A DNA stretch of 64,000 nucleotides from WTGU01 sp965200925 (GTDB taxonomy: Bacteria > Pseudomonadota > Alphaproteobacteria > UBA828). Every line of letters begins with the position of its first letter. The stretch's first letter is position 1. Both the position numbers and the translations under genes were made by a program. Location of the stretch: assembly GCA_965200925.1 (NCBI GenBank), contig OZ241738.1, forward strand, positions 2,356,001 to 2,420,000, written 5' to 3'. Positions 29,063-37,989 of the stretch are shown here, one piece after another. Under the pieces are notes generated by a model, which worked only from the letters and a program-made list of their open reading frames with translations, searched no databases and was not told the origin of the DNA.

Positions 29063-30592
29063 ATGTTCAGCATCCCCAGGAAGGCCCTTTACAAGCCGGT
29101 CAGCCGGCGCAGGTTTCTCGCGCTCGGCGGCGGTGTGGCGACCGCCCTCGGCGTGGGCTCGCTGGCGGTCGGCATGAACTCGATGATTACACGCCGGCCG
29201 GTCTACGCCTCGTCGTCGGACGACGCCAAGTGGCGCCAGTACGAGGGATCGAAGCTCGTCTTCATGTCGGAGAACACGCCGCCGTCTTTCGCCATCCGTG
29301 ACAACATCGCGGCGTTCTACGATCTCACCGGCATCGAGGTCGAGATTCTGACCGACGGTCTGCCGACGGTACAGCAGAAGGTCGGCATCGACCTGAGAAG
29401 CGGCCAGGGCGATTACCAGCTGAACTACGTGCAGGACAAGCCGATCGGCTCGCCGTTCGCCGACTTCTACGCCGACCTCAACGAATTCACCATGGACGAC
29501 ACGCTGCCCCTCGACCCCCAGGGCTACGGCGACGAGGTCTGGTTCGAGAACTACCTGGACGCCTGCGGCGTCTATTACGAACGCGGCCCGATCCGCGCCT
29601 TCCCTTACGATTGCGCGGTCTCGTGCACGTTCTACCGGCAGGACCTGTTCGAGAAGCTCACCAAGGACTTCGAGGCGGATTACGGCTACCGGCTCGAATT
29701 CACCGACGAGACGACCTACAGGAACATGGTCGACATCGCCGCGTTCTTCCGGAAGATGCACGAGCGCGACGCGGCGATCCCCTACGGCTACGCGCAACAC
29801 CACGGGTCCTTTGGCTGGACGACGCAGCTCGACATCCAGCGCCACATGTACGCGCAGAACCAGTGGCTCGACTTCGCGGTCGACGACACCCTGGGGTCGA
29901 AGAACCCGGGCCCGACGAATTGGGGCGACGCGCAGTCGGTGAAGGCGATGGAAGGCTACAAGGCGCTGGCCGACGCCTCCCACCCGGACAACCTGACCAA
30001 CGGCACGCTGGAGCTGAACACCGTCTATGCCGCGGGCGGGATCGCGATGCAGATCCAGTACCACGAGTTCGCGGCCTCCGTGGAGGACCCGGAGCAGTCG
30101 GTCGCCGCGGGCGGCAGAACGGCTTACGCGATGGGCCCGAAGGGCGACCCGGCCTGGAACGTCGACGGCGGTGCCAACGTCGTCAACGCCACCAATTGCG
30201 GCATCGGCGGGATCGGCATCAACGGCAGCGCGCCGATGGACCTTCAGCGGGCGGCGTTCATCTTCGCGAGCTGGGCGTGCAGCCACGACACGCAGCTGAT
30301 GGTGCTGCGCGGCGTCGGCGGCACCCCGACGCGGAAGTCGGTGCTCGACGTGCCGGAGGTCAAGGAAGCGCGCAACCGGCCGACCACGATGCCGAACGCG
30401 CTGACCTTCGAGGCCGTGTACGACAAGGGCATCCGCTCGCCCAACATGGTGCTGGGCCCCAAGCTGCCGAAGTCGAACGAGTACCACGAGATCGTCCGCG
30501 TCGGCACGCAGCAATGCATCTCGGGCGAGCTCTCCGCCCAGGAGGCGTGCGAGTCCATCCGCGACGAGCTGAACGCCATCCACGACCTCTGA
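29063..30592 (+). CDS. ABC transporter substrate-binding protein, family 1 (sugar type), Tat-exported
   Basis: The protein has 509 residues. The N-terminus has a twin-arginine motif SRRRFLALGGG at residues 14-24 followed by a hydrophobic stretch, so export of the folded protein by Tat is likely. The rest has the extracellular solute-binding pattern: FMSENTPPSFAIRDNIAAFY, GIEVEILTDGLPTVQQKV, PYDCAVSCTFYRQDLFEKL. It delivers a solute to the two permeases encoded next. The ATPase is MalK/UgpC-like, so a sugar or polyol is likely, but the ligand is unknown. The following gene begins after 79 bases. Confidence 0.9.
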   Translation: MFSIPRKALYKPVSRRRFLALGGGVATALGVGSLAVGMNSMITRRPVYASSSDDAKWRQYEGSKLVFMSENTPPSFAIRDNIAAFYDLTGIEVEILTDGLPTVQQKVGIDLRSGQGDYQLNYVQDKPIGSPFADFYADLNEFTMDDTLPLDPQGYGDEVWFENYLDACGVYYERGPIRAFPYDCAVSCTFYRQDLFEKLTKDFEADYGYRLEFTDETTYRNMVDIAAFFRKMHERDAAIPYGYAQHHGSFGWTTQLDIQRHMYAQNQWLDFAVDDTLGSKNPGPTNWGDAQSVKAMEGYKALADASHPDNLTNGTLELNTVYAAGGIAMQIQYHEFAASVEDPEQSVAAGGRTAYAMGPKGDPAWNVDGGANVVNATNCGIGGIGINGSAPMDLQRAAFIFASWACSHDTQLMVLRGVGGTPTRKSVLDVPEVKEARNRPTTMPNALTFEAVYDKGIRSPNMVLGPKLPKSNEYHEIVRVGTQQCISGELSAQEACESIRDELNAIHDL

Positions 30593-30671
30593 GCGGGTTG
30601 GCCCTCCCGGCCCCGGGGCGTAAGCGCGCCCGGCGCCCGGGAGCGGATGGCACGAAACGGAGACCGCGCGG

Positions 30672-31646
30672 ATGACGGCCCTGGCCGCGGACGCCACCGC
30701 GGGGGAAGCCGCGCGTGGCGTGCGTCGCGTCGACCGCGTGCCGGCGCACTTCAACCGCCGCCCGCCGCAGTTCTACCTGTTGTGGCTGATGCTGCCGGCG
30801 ATTCTCCTGCTGGCGGCGATCTCGCTCTACCCCTTCGGGTGGCTGATCTACATGACGCTGCACGAAGTGCAGCTCGCGCCCGGCAAGCCGGACGTCTGGG
30901 CCGGCATCGACAATTTCACGCGGCTCGCGGGCGACAAAAAGTTCGCCCACGGCTGGCTGACGCTCTTCAAGTACAGCGCGCTCTGCCTCTCGATCGAGAT
31001 CGGCCTGGGCGTGCTGGTCGCCGTCATCCTCAACAACAGCCGCCTGGAGAAGGTCCTGGTCACCATCTTCCTGATGCCGATGATGATGGCCCCGGTGATC
31101 GCCGGTTTCCTCTACATGTTCCTCTACAACGGGACCTTCGGCTGGTATTTCTGGCTGTTGCAGAGCCTGGGCCTGCTCGAGGGCGGGTCGATCCTCGGCA
31201 ACAGGTTCTGGGCGATGTTCGCGGTCGTCGCCACCGATGTGTGGCAGTGGACCCCGCTCATCGCGCTGATCACCCTGGCGGGGCTCAAGCGCGTGCCGCA
31301 GGACCAGCTCGAGGCCCACATGGTGGACGGCGCCGGCCCGGTGCGGAATTTCTTCAGCGTGGCGCTGCCCAACCTCTACCCCTTCCTGCTGATCGCGATC
31401 CTGCTCCGCTTCATGGACAATTTCCGGTTTATCGACACGATCCTGATCATGACCGGCGGCGGCCCCGCCAACGCCACCAAAATCCTGCCGACCTACCTGT
31501 TCGACGTGTCGTTCAAGTTCTTCGAGCTCGGGCGCGGCGCGGCAATCGCCTTCACCCTCCTGCTGTTGACGATCCTCCTCGGCCTCGTGCTCACCAAGGT
31601 GTTCGAAGACCCGACGCGCAAGCTCAAGACGAGCGGTGAAGAATAG
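30672..31646 (+). CDS. Sugar ABC transporter permease, MalF type
   Basis: The protein has 324 residues with six predicted membrane helices, the first around LWLMLPAILLLAAISLYPF. The EAA coupling loop appears as RVPQDQLEAHMVDGAGPVRNF (residues about 212-232), where the cytoplasmic helix docks on the ATPase. It forms the membrane channel with the MalG-like permease. Two bases separate it from that gene. The N-terminal cytoplasmic stretch is somewhat long (about 35 residues). Confidence 0.92.
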   Translation: MTALAADATAGEAARGVRRVDRVPAHFNRRPPQFYLLWLMLPAILLLAAISLYPFGWLIYMTLHEVQLAPGKPDVWAGIDNFTRLAGDKKFAHGWLTLFKYSALCLSIEIGLGVLVAVILNNSRLEKVLVTIFLMPMMMAPVIAGFLYMFLYNGTFGWYFWLLQSLGLLEGGSILGNRFWAMFAVVATDVWQWTPLIALITLAGLKRVPQDQLEAHMVDGAGPVRNFFSVALPNLYPFLLIAILLRFMDNFRFIDTILIMTGGGPANATKILPTYLFDVSFKFFELGRGAAIAFTLLLLTILLGLVLTKVFEDPTRKLKTSGEE

Positions 31647-31648
31647 CG

Positions 31649-32527
31649 ATGGCCTCGCGCGAGATCGTCCGCTACCGCTCGCCGGCGCGCACCGCGGTCC
31701 AGGTGCTCACGGCGATCTTCCTCTTCGTCTTCTTCGTCTGGACCGTGCTACCGCTGTTCATCATGGTCGTCTCGTCCTTCAAGGACCTGCTGGATGCGTT
31801 CCAGGTCCCGGCCGTCGGCGACTGGGGCGGAATCGGCGTGATGTTCGACTTCGCGCCGACCGGCCAGCACTACGTGGAGCTGTTCACCGAGAAGCACTTC
31901 GGCACCTATCTGCGCAACAGCGTGATCGCCTCGCTGGGCTCGGCCGCCGTCTCGGTCTCGCTCGGCGCGATGGCCGCCTACGCCTTGTCGCGGGCCGAGT
32001 TCCGCGGCAAGCGCGACCTCCTGTTCTGGATCATCTCGACGCGCATGGCCCCGGTCGTGGCGGTCATGGTGCCGCTCTACGTGATCTTCCGCTCGTCGGG
32101 GCTGGTGGGCACCCTGCCGGGCCTGATCCTCGCCTACACGACCTTCAACCTGCCCTTCGCGATCTGGATCCTGAAGGGCTTCTTCGACAACGTGCCCTAC
32201 GCGATTGAGGAAGCGGCGCAGTGCGACGGTTGCACCCGCTGGCAGGCGTTCCGGCTGATCATCCCGCTGGTGGCGCCCGGGGTCGGCGCCTTCGTCGTGC
32301 TTTGCGTCCTGTTCGGCTGGAACGACTTCCTGTTCGCGTCGATCATCGGCTCGGGCGGGGCCAAGACCCTGCCGGTGGCGACCGCCGAGCTGGTCCAGCC
32401 GGTCAAGATTCAATGGGGAATGATCATGGCGGCGGGCGTGGTCACCGCAGCGCCCATGATGTTCCTGGGCCTGCTGATCCGCCGCTACCTGGTCACCGGG
32501 CTGACCATGGGCGCGGTGCGGGAATAG
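31649..32527 (+). CDS. Sugar ABC transporter permease, MalG type
   Basis: The protein has 292 residues and six membrane helices. It has a first segment FLFVFFVWTVLPLFIMVVSS and a conserved EAA loop YAIEEAAQCDGCTRWQAFRL. Motifs LPFAIWILKGFFD and PVATAELVQP are typical of MalG/UgpE-like permeases. It pairs with the upstream permease. The ATPase gene follows after 16 bases. Confidence 0.93.
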   Translation: MASREIVRYRSPARTAVQVLTAIFLFVFFVWTVLPLFIMVVSSFKDLLDAFQVPAVGDWGGIGVMFDFAPTGQHYVELFTEKHFGTYLRNSVIASLGSAAVSVSLGAMAAYALSRAEFRGKRDLLFWIISTRMAPVVAVMVPLYVIFRSSGLVGTLPGLILAYTTFNLPFAIWILKGFFDNVPYAIEEAAQCDGCTRWQAFRLIIPLVAPGVGAFVVLCVLFGWNDFLFASIIGSGGAKTLPVATAELVQPVKIQWGMIMAAGVVTAAPMMFLGLLIRRYLVTGLTMGAVRE

Positions 32528-32543
32528 GCCGGGGAGAGTGGCG

Positions 32544-33638
32544 ATGGCTGCGGTCTCGATCGCCGATGTGTGGAAGTATTACGGCAAGACGGTCGCCGTG
32601 AAGGCGCTCAATCTCGACATCAGGAACAACGAGTTCATGTGCATCCTGGGGCCGTCGGGCTGCGGCAAGTCGTCGACCCTGCGGATGCTCGCCGGCCTCG
32701 AGTTCATCTCCTCGGGCGACATCTTCTTCGACGAGGTGCGGGTGAACGACCTGCCGCCGCGCGACCGCGACATCGCCATGGTGTTCGAGAACTACGCGCT
32801 CTACCCCCACAAGACCGTCTTCGAGAACATGGCCAACCCGCTCAAGCTGCGGAAGATCCCGAGGGAGGAAATCGGAAAGCGGGTGCGCTGGGCGGCCGAG
32901 ATGCTCGAGATCGGCGACCTGCTGTCGCGCAAGCCGGTGGAGCTGAGCGGCGGCCAGAAGCAGCGCACGGCGATTGGCAGGGCGATCGTGCGCGAGCCGA
33001 AAGTGTTCCTGTTCGACGAGCCGATCGCCCACCTCGACGCGAAGCTGCGCTCCCACATGCGGGGCGAGTTGAAGCATCTCCAGCGCCGCCTCGAGACCAC
33101 CACCGTCTACGTCACCCACGATCAGCTCGAGGGGATGTCGATGGCGGACCGGATCGCGGTCATGCACGAGGGCGTTCTCCAGCAGCTCGGCACGCCCGGC
33201 GACATCTACAACCACCCCGAGAACGAATTCGTAGCGGGATTCGTCGGCGAGCCGCCGATGAACCTGCTCGATTGCACCCTGGAAGGAACGGACGCCGTGC
33301 CGGCGGTCACGCATCCGGGTTTCCGCCTGCCGCTTTCGGACCGTCAGGCCGAGCGGCTTTCCGCTTGCCGGGCAGGGATGCCGGTCCGCGTCGGCATCCG
33401 GCCCGACGATCTCAGGATCGAGCCCGGCGCGGACGGCACGCTCGACGTCCCGGGCGAGGTCTTCGTGACGGAGCCGCTCGGCGGCGACATGGTGGTGGAG
33501 GCGAATGTCGGCGGGGACCGGATCACCGTCAAGACCAAGATCGGCCCCATGGGCGGACCGGGCGAACCCTGCCGCCTCGCCTTCGACACGGACAAGCTGC
33601 ACGTCTTCGACAAGGACAGCGGCGTCGCCTTCTTTTAG
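32544..33638 (+). CDS. Sugar ABC transporter ATP-binding protein, MalK/UgpC type
   Basis: The protein has 364 residues. Walker A is GPSGCGKSS (residues about 36-44), signature LSGGQKQR, Walker B VFLFDEPIAHLDA, switch His in VYVTHDQLEGMSMADR. C-terminal residues from 240 form the TOBE/MOP domain (RVGIRPDDLRIEPG) used for regulation. The start at 32544 is preferred over an in-frame GTG at 32538 because the GGGGAGAG site needs the spacing. Several residues of the usual D-loop and Q-loop look normal. It powers the transporter encoded just upstream. Confidence 0.95.
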   Translation: MAAVSIADVWKYYGKTVAVKALNLDIRNNEFMCILGPSGCGKSSTLRMLAGLEFISSGDIFFDEVRVNDLPPRDRDIAMVFENYALYPHKTVFENMANPLKLRKIPREEIGKRVRWAAEMLEIGDLLSRKPVELSGGQKQRTAIGRAIVREPKVFLFDEPIAHLDAKLRSHMRGELKHLQRRLETTTVYVTHDQLEGMSMADRIAVMHEGVLQQLGTPGDIYNHPENEFVAGFVGEPPMNLLDCTLEGTDAVPAVTHPGFRLPLSDRQAERLSACRAGMPVRVGIRPDDLRIEPGADGTLDVPGEVFVTEPLGGDMVVEANVGGDRITVKTKIGPMGGPGEPCRLAFDTDKLHVFDKDSGVAFF

Positions 33639-33653
33639 GGCGCCATATACACC

Positions 33654-33663
33654 TGATTAATCA
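33654..33663. repeat. 10-bp perfect palindrome after the sugar transporter operon
   Basis: TGATTAATCA at 33654-33663 lies 16 bases after the ATPase stop codon, in an AT-rich pocket before the DUF1640-like gene. It may be an operator or chance; there is no T-run to make it a terminator. Confidence 0.3.
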
Positions 33664-33752
33664 AAAGCCTTGACGCGCCTTCGCCCGGACTGGCGGCGGC
33701 GCAAGCCCGACCGCGTGTTGCGTCGTTGCCCGGTGCGTGGCATGCTTGCAGT

Positions 33753-33989
33753 ATGGCAGACACGGCCGTGTCCGATACGCTCGCCACGGCTCGGAAACTC
33801 AAGGCGGCCGGCATCGCCGACGCTCAAGCCGAAGCACATGCCGAAGCCATCGCGGACGCGGTCCGCGCGTCGCGCAGCGCGCTTGCGACCAAGGCGGACC
33901 TCTATCACGCCTTGTGGGTGCATACCGTCGGGTTGGCGGCGTTCATCGTCGCCGTCGCCGGCCTCGCCATCGGCTTGATCCAACCATAG
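33753..33989 (+). CDS. Small DUF1640-like (CCDC90-type) membrane protein
   Basis: The protein has 78 residues. The N-terminal SDTLATARKLKAAGIADAQA and AEAHAEAIADAVRASR parts, then ATKADL, match the start of DUF1640/CCDC90-like proteins. One C-terminal membrane helix follows (HTVGLAAFIVAVAGLAIGLI). The long coiled coil of the full-length family is missing, so this is a short form. Function unknown. No clear RBS. A second, frameshifted relative is at 59.4-59.7 kb. It sits beside an acquired-looking HNH gene. Confidence 0.65.
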   Translation: MADTAVSDTLATARKLKAAGIADAQAEAHAEAIADAVRASRSALATKADLYHALWVHTVGLAAFIVAVAGLAIGLIQP

Positions 33990-34041
33990 ACGCCCACCGG
34001 CACGCGATAAACCGCGATAGGGGACCGGGAGAGAAACGCAA

Positions 34042-34383
34042 ATGGGATATGACGTAGAGAAACGCAAGCATATTTTTTACAAATCTCAATACAAGGGAAA
34101 ATGTCACATTTGCAGAAAACGTTTGGATTTTAATGCCTATGGAAGACGTGACGATGACCGCGGTTGGGAGGTCGACCATGGGAATCCCAAAGCACGGGGC
34201 GGGACCAGTTATTTGAAAAATCTAAAACCCGCATGTATCACATGCAATCGCGCAAAAAGTGATAAGAAAACCAATGAATACCGACGTAATCATCCGACCG
34301 GGGGTTATGATCCCACACATCCGATGGTAGATAGTGCCAAGTATTACTTGGGCCGTATTCGCCGACGTATCGCTCGGCCTTGA
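34042..34383 (+). CDS. HNH endonuclease, AT-rich islet gene
   Basis: The protein has 113 residues. A zinc-binding CHIC pair near residues 21-24, the metal-binding WEVDHGNPKARGGTSYLKNL core (His in VDH, Asn in KNL) and CITCNRAK form a complete HNH site. The basic C-terminus (RIRRRIARP) may bind DNA. Homing, restriction or phage-type nuclease roles are possible; there is no partner gene. AT-rich like the other two nuclease genes of the window, so likely acquired. Its stop codon falls inside the duplicated trxA segment, so the gene end coincides with that junction. Confidence 0.85.
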   Translation: MGYDVEKRKHIFYKSQYKGKCHICRKRLDFNAYGRRDDDRGWEVDHGNPKARGGTSYLKNLKPACITCNRAKSDKKTNEYRRNHPTGGYDPTHPMVDSAKYYLGRIRRRIARP

Positions 34384-34490
34384 GGACCTTGTCCTCGAAC
34401 CCCGCATCCGTGACTTGGGTGACGCTTATCCCGTCCCTCCCCGTGAATGCATCCCGGAGCGCAGGCACGTCCGCCGGGCCAGTCAACGCG
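34373..34490. repeat. Degenerate second copy of the trxA 5' region; thioredoxin start codon lost
   Basis: The segment matches 28778-28895 end to end without gaps. On the minus strand it encodes SVTQVTDAGFEDKVLKAE, the thioredoxin N-terminus, but ATG has become ATA and the rest of trxA is absent, so no thioredoxin is made. The HNH gene ends at the left edge. To the right, 34491-34590 holds no gene that I recognise. It looks like a rearrangement scar in which accessory DNA joined a duplicated piece of the trxA locus. Confidence 0.9.
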
Positions 34491-34590
34491 GTGGGCAGCG
34501 TCACGTCGTCTTCCGCCGCCGCTGCGGGCGCGACCGGTGCGTCGTCCTTGTTCGGGAACGCGGGCCCGAAGATCCGCACGTCGAAACCCT

Positions 34591-35091
34591 CTATTCGGGG
34601 CCGACGTGGCACTCCAGATAGGGCGCGCCCTGTTCGCCGCAGGCGCCGTAGCTCAGGGTCCCGTCCGCGCCGTAATGCGTCAGCGTCAGGGAGACGGAGC
34701 GGCCCAGGTGGTGTTGCAGGACGACCGCCTTTCCGTCCGCCGTCTCGCCGGTGAAGAAGGGGCCCGGGCCCATGCGGGCGCGCAGCCTCACGGCTGCTTC
34801 CAGAAAGTGCGTCCGGACATACGTCCCATCCGCCCGGTGCGCGACCTCGATCCGGCACGATCGGCCCGTGAACCGGGCACCCGTCCACCAATTGTCCGGG
34901 TCTTCGACCACGATCTCGCCCGAATACGTCCCCGCCTGGATCTCGGGGATCGGGCCGCTCCGCTCCCGCGCCGCGGCTTGGTCCCGCTCCCTGGTCCAGC
35001 AATCGATTCCGGGGTCCCCGCACCCGCTCAAGCCGGCGCCGGCGGCCAGGGCCAGCAGCGCCATCCGCCGGGTTGCGGGACGGGACCTCAC
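34591..35091 (-). CDS. Hypothetical lipoprotein
   Basis: The protein has 166 residues, GTG start overlapping the stop of the upstream ABC gene by four bases. The N-terminus TRRMALLALAAGAGLSGCGD is a lipoprotein signal peptide with lipobox LSGC. The mature part has four further Cys and alternating strands (GTYSGEIVVEDPDNWW, GADGTLSYGACG). No family is recognised. As the last gene of the peptide-transporter operon it may assist uptake in the periplasm, but that is inference from position only. Confidence 0.65.
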   Translation of the reverse strand: MRSRPATRRMALLALAAGAGLSGCGDPGIDCWTRERDQAAARERSGPIPEIQAGTYSGEIVVEDPDNWWTGARFTGRSCRIEVAHRADGTYVRTHFLEAAVRLRARMGPGPFFTGETADGKAVVLQHHLGRSVSLTLTHYGADGTLSYGACGEQGAPYLECHVGPE

Positions 35092-36818
35092 ACCCGGACG
35101 CAGTCCAGCAGGTGGCGGGTATAGGGATGGCGCGGGTCGTCGAAGAGGCGGTGGGTCTCGGCGGCCTCGACGATGCGCCCGGCCTGCATCACCGCCACCT
35201 TGTCGCAGTAATGCGCCGCGATCCCCAGATCGCCGGTGATGATCAGGCGCGCGGTGCCGGCCTCCTCGGCGAGCGCGCGGGTCAGGTCGAGGACCTGCCG
35301 CTGGATCGTGACGTCGAGACCGGCCGTCGGCTCGTCGGCGATCAGCAGCTTCGGCCGGTACATCAGCGCCATCGCGAGGCACACCCGCTGGGCCATGCCG
35401 CCGCTCAACTCGTGCGGGAAGGCCGCCAGACGCTGCGCCGGGTCCGCGATGCCCACCATCTCCAGAAGTTCGACCGCGCGGGCGTCCGCGGCCTTCGCGC
35501 CGATCTTCTCGTGCGCCTGGAGGGCGCTTCGCAGCATGGCGCCGACGGTGGTGAGCGGGTTCAACTGGGACTTCGCGTTGGGCAGGATCGCCGCGATCTG
35601 CGTCGTGCGCAGTGCCCGCATCGCGCGCTTGTCGATGGCCAGCAGGTCGGTCTCCCGATAGCGGATCGAGCCGGCGGTGACGGCGAGCGCCGGCGGCAGC
35701 AGCCGCAGGACCGACTTCACCAGCACCGATTTGCCGGCGCCGGATTCGCCGACGATACCCACGCTCTCGCCGGCACCCAGGCCGATGCGGATGTCGCTCA
35801 GCAGGGTCTGTCCGGTCATGGGCGCGGCCACGCGCATGTCGTCCACCCGCAGCACGGGTTCGCGCTCCGCCCCGAGGAAGAGCGCCGGCGCGGCCGGGGC
35901 CGCCGCGCCGCCGCCCTCGCCCGCTTCCAGCGCCGCCGCGCGCCGCCGGTCGGTCTCCTTGCGCACGGCCCGCGGCTCCATGATCAATGTCAGGATCTCG
36001 CCGAAGATGCCGAAGGAGAAGACCGTGAGCCCCAGGGCAAGCCCGGGGAAGAGCGCGGGCCACCATTGCCCGATCTCCAGATATTTGGCGCCGGAGGCGA
36101 TCATCGCCCCGAGCTCGGGCGTCGGCGGCCTGACGCCGGCGCCGACGAAGCTCAAGCCCGCGGTGAGCAGGATCGCGAAGCCCACCGTCACCGAGACCTG
36201 CACGATGACCGTCGGCAGCGCGTTCGGCAGCACGTGGCGGAAGCCGATCCGTATCTCGCGGTTTCCCGTCGCCTTGGCGGCCTCTGCGAAGGGGCGCTGC
36301 ACCAGGGACAGCACCTCCGAACGCACGATGCGGACGAAGACCGGCGTGTTCACGAAGGCGATCGCGATGATGATGTTGGTGACGCTGCCGCCGAAGACGG
36401 CGACCAGGACCATCGCGAAGACGAACACCGGGAAGGACTGGATCACCTCCAGGAGCCGCATGAAGATCTCGGCGAAGGCGGTCGCGCCGGCGCCGCCACG
36501 GCTCTCGTAGAGCGCGACCAGGACGCCCAAGGGCGAGCCCAGGAACACCGAGATCGCCGTCGCCACGACGCCGATCACCACGTCGGTGCGCGGTGCCGCC
36601 AGCACCCGCGAGAGGATGTCGATGCCGTTCTCGTCGGTGCCGAAGGGGTGGGCACCGCCCGGCGGCAGCAGGCGCCGGGCGGGGTCGGCGGTCTCGGTGG
36701 GGAAGGGCGCGAGCCAGGGGCCGAAAACGGTCAGGAAGATCACGCCGAAGAAGATGGCGAGCACCACGAGCTGCCATTTCGGCAGGCCGCGCAGGGTGCG
36801 TTCGATGCGGAGCCACAC
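35088..36818 (-). CDS. Peptide-type ABC transporter: fused permease and ATPase (DppC-DppD)
   Basis: The protein has 576 residues. The N-terminal half (about 1-290) is a DppC-like permease with six membrane helices, the opening AIFFGVIFLTVFGPWLAPFP and the GTDENGIDILSRV motif. The C-terminal half (about 325-576) is an OppD-like ATPase with Walker A GESGAGKSV, signature LSGGMAQR and Walker B LLIADEPTAGLD. The linker is Ala/Gly-rich. The usual OppD C-terminal Cys-rich tail is absent. It imports peptides, nickel or similar solutes together with the upstream DppB, the second ATPase and the binding protein. Confidence 0.93.
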   Translation of the reverse strand: MWLRIERTLRGLPKWQLVVLAIFFGVIFLTVFGPWLAPFPTETADPARRLLPPGGAHPFGTDENGIDILSRVLAAPRTDVVIGVVATAISVFLGSPLGVLVALYESRGGAGATAFAEIFMRLLEVIQSFPVFVFAMVLVAVFGGSVTNIIIAIAFVNTPVFVRIVRSEVLSLVQRPFAEAAKATGNREIRIGFRHVLPNALPTVIVQVSVTVGFAILLTAGLSFVGAGVRPPTPELGAMIASGAKYLEIGQWWPALFPGLALGLTVFSFGIFGEILTLIMEPRAVRKETDRRRAAALEAGEGGGAAAPAAPALFLGAEREPVLRVDDMRVAAPMTGQTLLSDIRIGLGAGESVGIVGESGAGKSVLVKSVLRLLPPALAVTAGSIRYRETDLLAIDKRAMRALRTTQIAAILPNAKSQLNPLTTVGAMLRSALQAHEKIGAKAADARAVELLEMVGIADPAQRLAAFPHELSGGMAQRVCLAMALMYRPKLLIADEPTAGLDVTIQRQVLDLTRALAEEAGTARLIITGDLGIAAHYCDKVAVMQAGRIVEAAETHRLFDDPRHPYTRHLLDCVRV

Positions 36819-36827
36819 GGCGCGCGC

Positions 36828-37883
36828 CTAATTCTGCACGCCGCCGATCTTGATGCGCGGGTCCATCGCGAAATGAATCAGGTCGACCGCTAAGTAGACC
36901 AGCATCGTGAAGATCGCGGCGAAGGAAACGAAGCCCTGGATCGGCGCGTAGTCGGCCGTGACGATGCCCTGCACCGCGTACTGGCCGAGCCCGGTGTAGT
37001 TGAACACCCGCTCCACCAGCACGGCGCCCCCCAGCAGGAACATGACCACGACGCCGGTGATGACCAGGGTCGGGCCGGCGGCGACGCGGGCGGCGCGGGT
37101 CAGCACGATCCGGGGCGCCAGCCCGACCGCCTCGGCGTAGGTCGTGTAGTCCGCCTTGAGCGCGCCTTCCATCTGGCTGCGCAGCATCTTGAAGATGGGC
37201 GCGCCATAGACGAAGGCGAGGGTGAACACCGGCATGATCAGGTGCAGGACGCCCGACCAGAAGACGCCGAAATCGCCGGCCAGCAGGGAATCGATCAGGA
37301 TCGATCCGGTGACGAAGGGCGGCTCGAAATCGAGGATGCCGAGCCGTCCTTCCGGCCCGGGCAGGATCTCGGCCGGCATCAGGCCGGCGGCGCCCGCGAA
37401 CAGGAAGAAGATCAGCACCAGGCCCAACAGGAAGTCCGGGAGCGCGCCGGCCAGCATCCCGTAGCCGAAGGTGACGTTCTGGAACAGCCGGACGATCCAG
37501 TTCCGCGTCCGGCTGGCGGTGATGACGGCGAGCGGCACCAGGATCAGGAAGACGAAGATCAGCGCGAGGAAGATGAGCTCCAGGGTGACGGGAATGCGGT
37601 GGATCAGGTCGTCCAGCACGGCGGTGCCGTTGACCCAGGATTCGCCCAGGTCGCCCTGGAAGGCGTTCTCCAGCCAGATCGCGTATTGCTCGGGGATCGG
37701 CCGGTCGAGGTACATCTTCGCGCGCAGCGCCTCGACGGACGATTCGGGCGCGAGCGGCCCCAGAGAAAGCCGCGCCGGATCGCCCGGCAGCAGGCGCACC
37801 AGCACGAAGGTGATGAACGAGATCAGGAAGACCTGCGGGACCAGGAACAGGAACCGCCGGCCGATATAGAGCGCGAGGCGCAT
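36828..37883 (-). CDS. Peptide-type ABC transporter permease, DppB type
   Basis: The protein has 351 residues. It starts MRLALYIGRRFLFLVPQVFL, the DppB/OppB N-terminal helix, followed by LVRLLPGDPARL and six helices in total. The EAA-type loop includes GLAPRIVLTRAARVAA. The LLGGAVLVERVFNYTGLGQY segment is typical of the family. It forms the translocation pore with the permease half of the fusion protein, from which it is separated by nine bases. The order binding protein-permease-permease/ATPase is normal. Confidence 0.94.
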   Translation of the reverse strand: MRLALYIGRRFLFLVPQVFLISFITFVLVRLLPGDPARLSLGPLAPESSVEALRAKMYLDRPIPEQYAIWLENAFQGDLGESWVNGTAVLDDLIHRIPVTLELIFLALIFVFLILVPLAVITASRTRNWIVRLFQNVTFGYGMLAGALPDFLLGLVLIFFLFAGAAGLMPAEILPGPEGRLGILDFEPPFVTGSILIDSLLAGDFGVFWSGVLHLIMPVFTLAFVYGAPIFKMLRSQMEGALKADYTTYAEAVGLAPRIVLTRAARVAAGPTLVITGVVVMFLLGGAVLVERVFNYTGLGQYAVQGIVTADYAPIQGFVSFAAIFTMLVYLAVDLIHFAMDPRIKIGGVQN

Positions 37884-37989
37884 GACGTCCGCTCAGCCCC
37901 TTCCGCGCCCGCGCAGGAAACGGGGCGGCGGCCAAGCGCCGCCCCGCGCCTCCGGCGCCTTCACGCGCGCCCGCCTCGACGAACCGCCG

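Noticed and set aside
34591..37935. 1114-residue minus-strand frame across the whole peptide-transporter operon
   Set aside because: Only its last 166 residues (the lipoprotein) are real; the rest is an out-of-frame reading of dppB and the dppC-dppD fusion.
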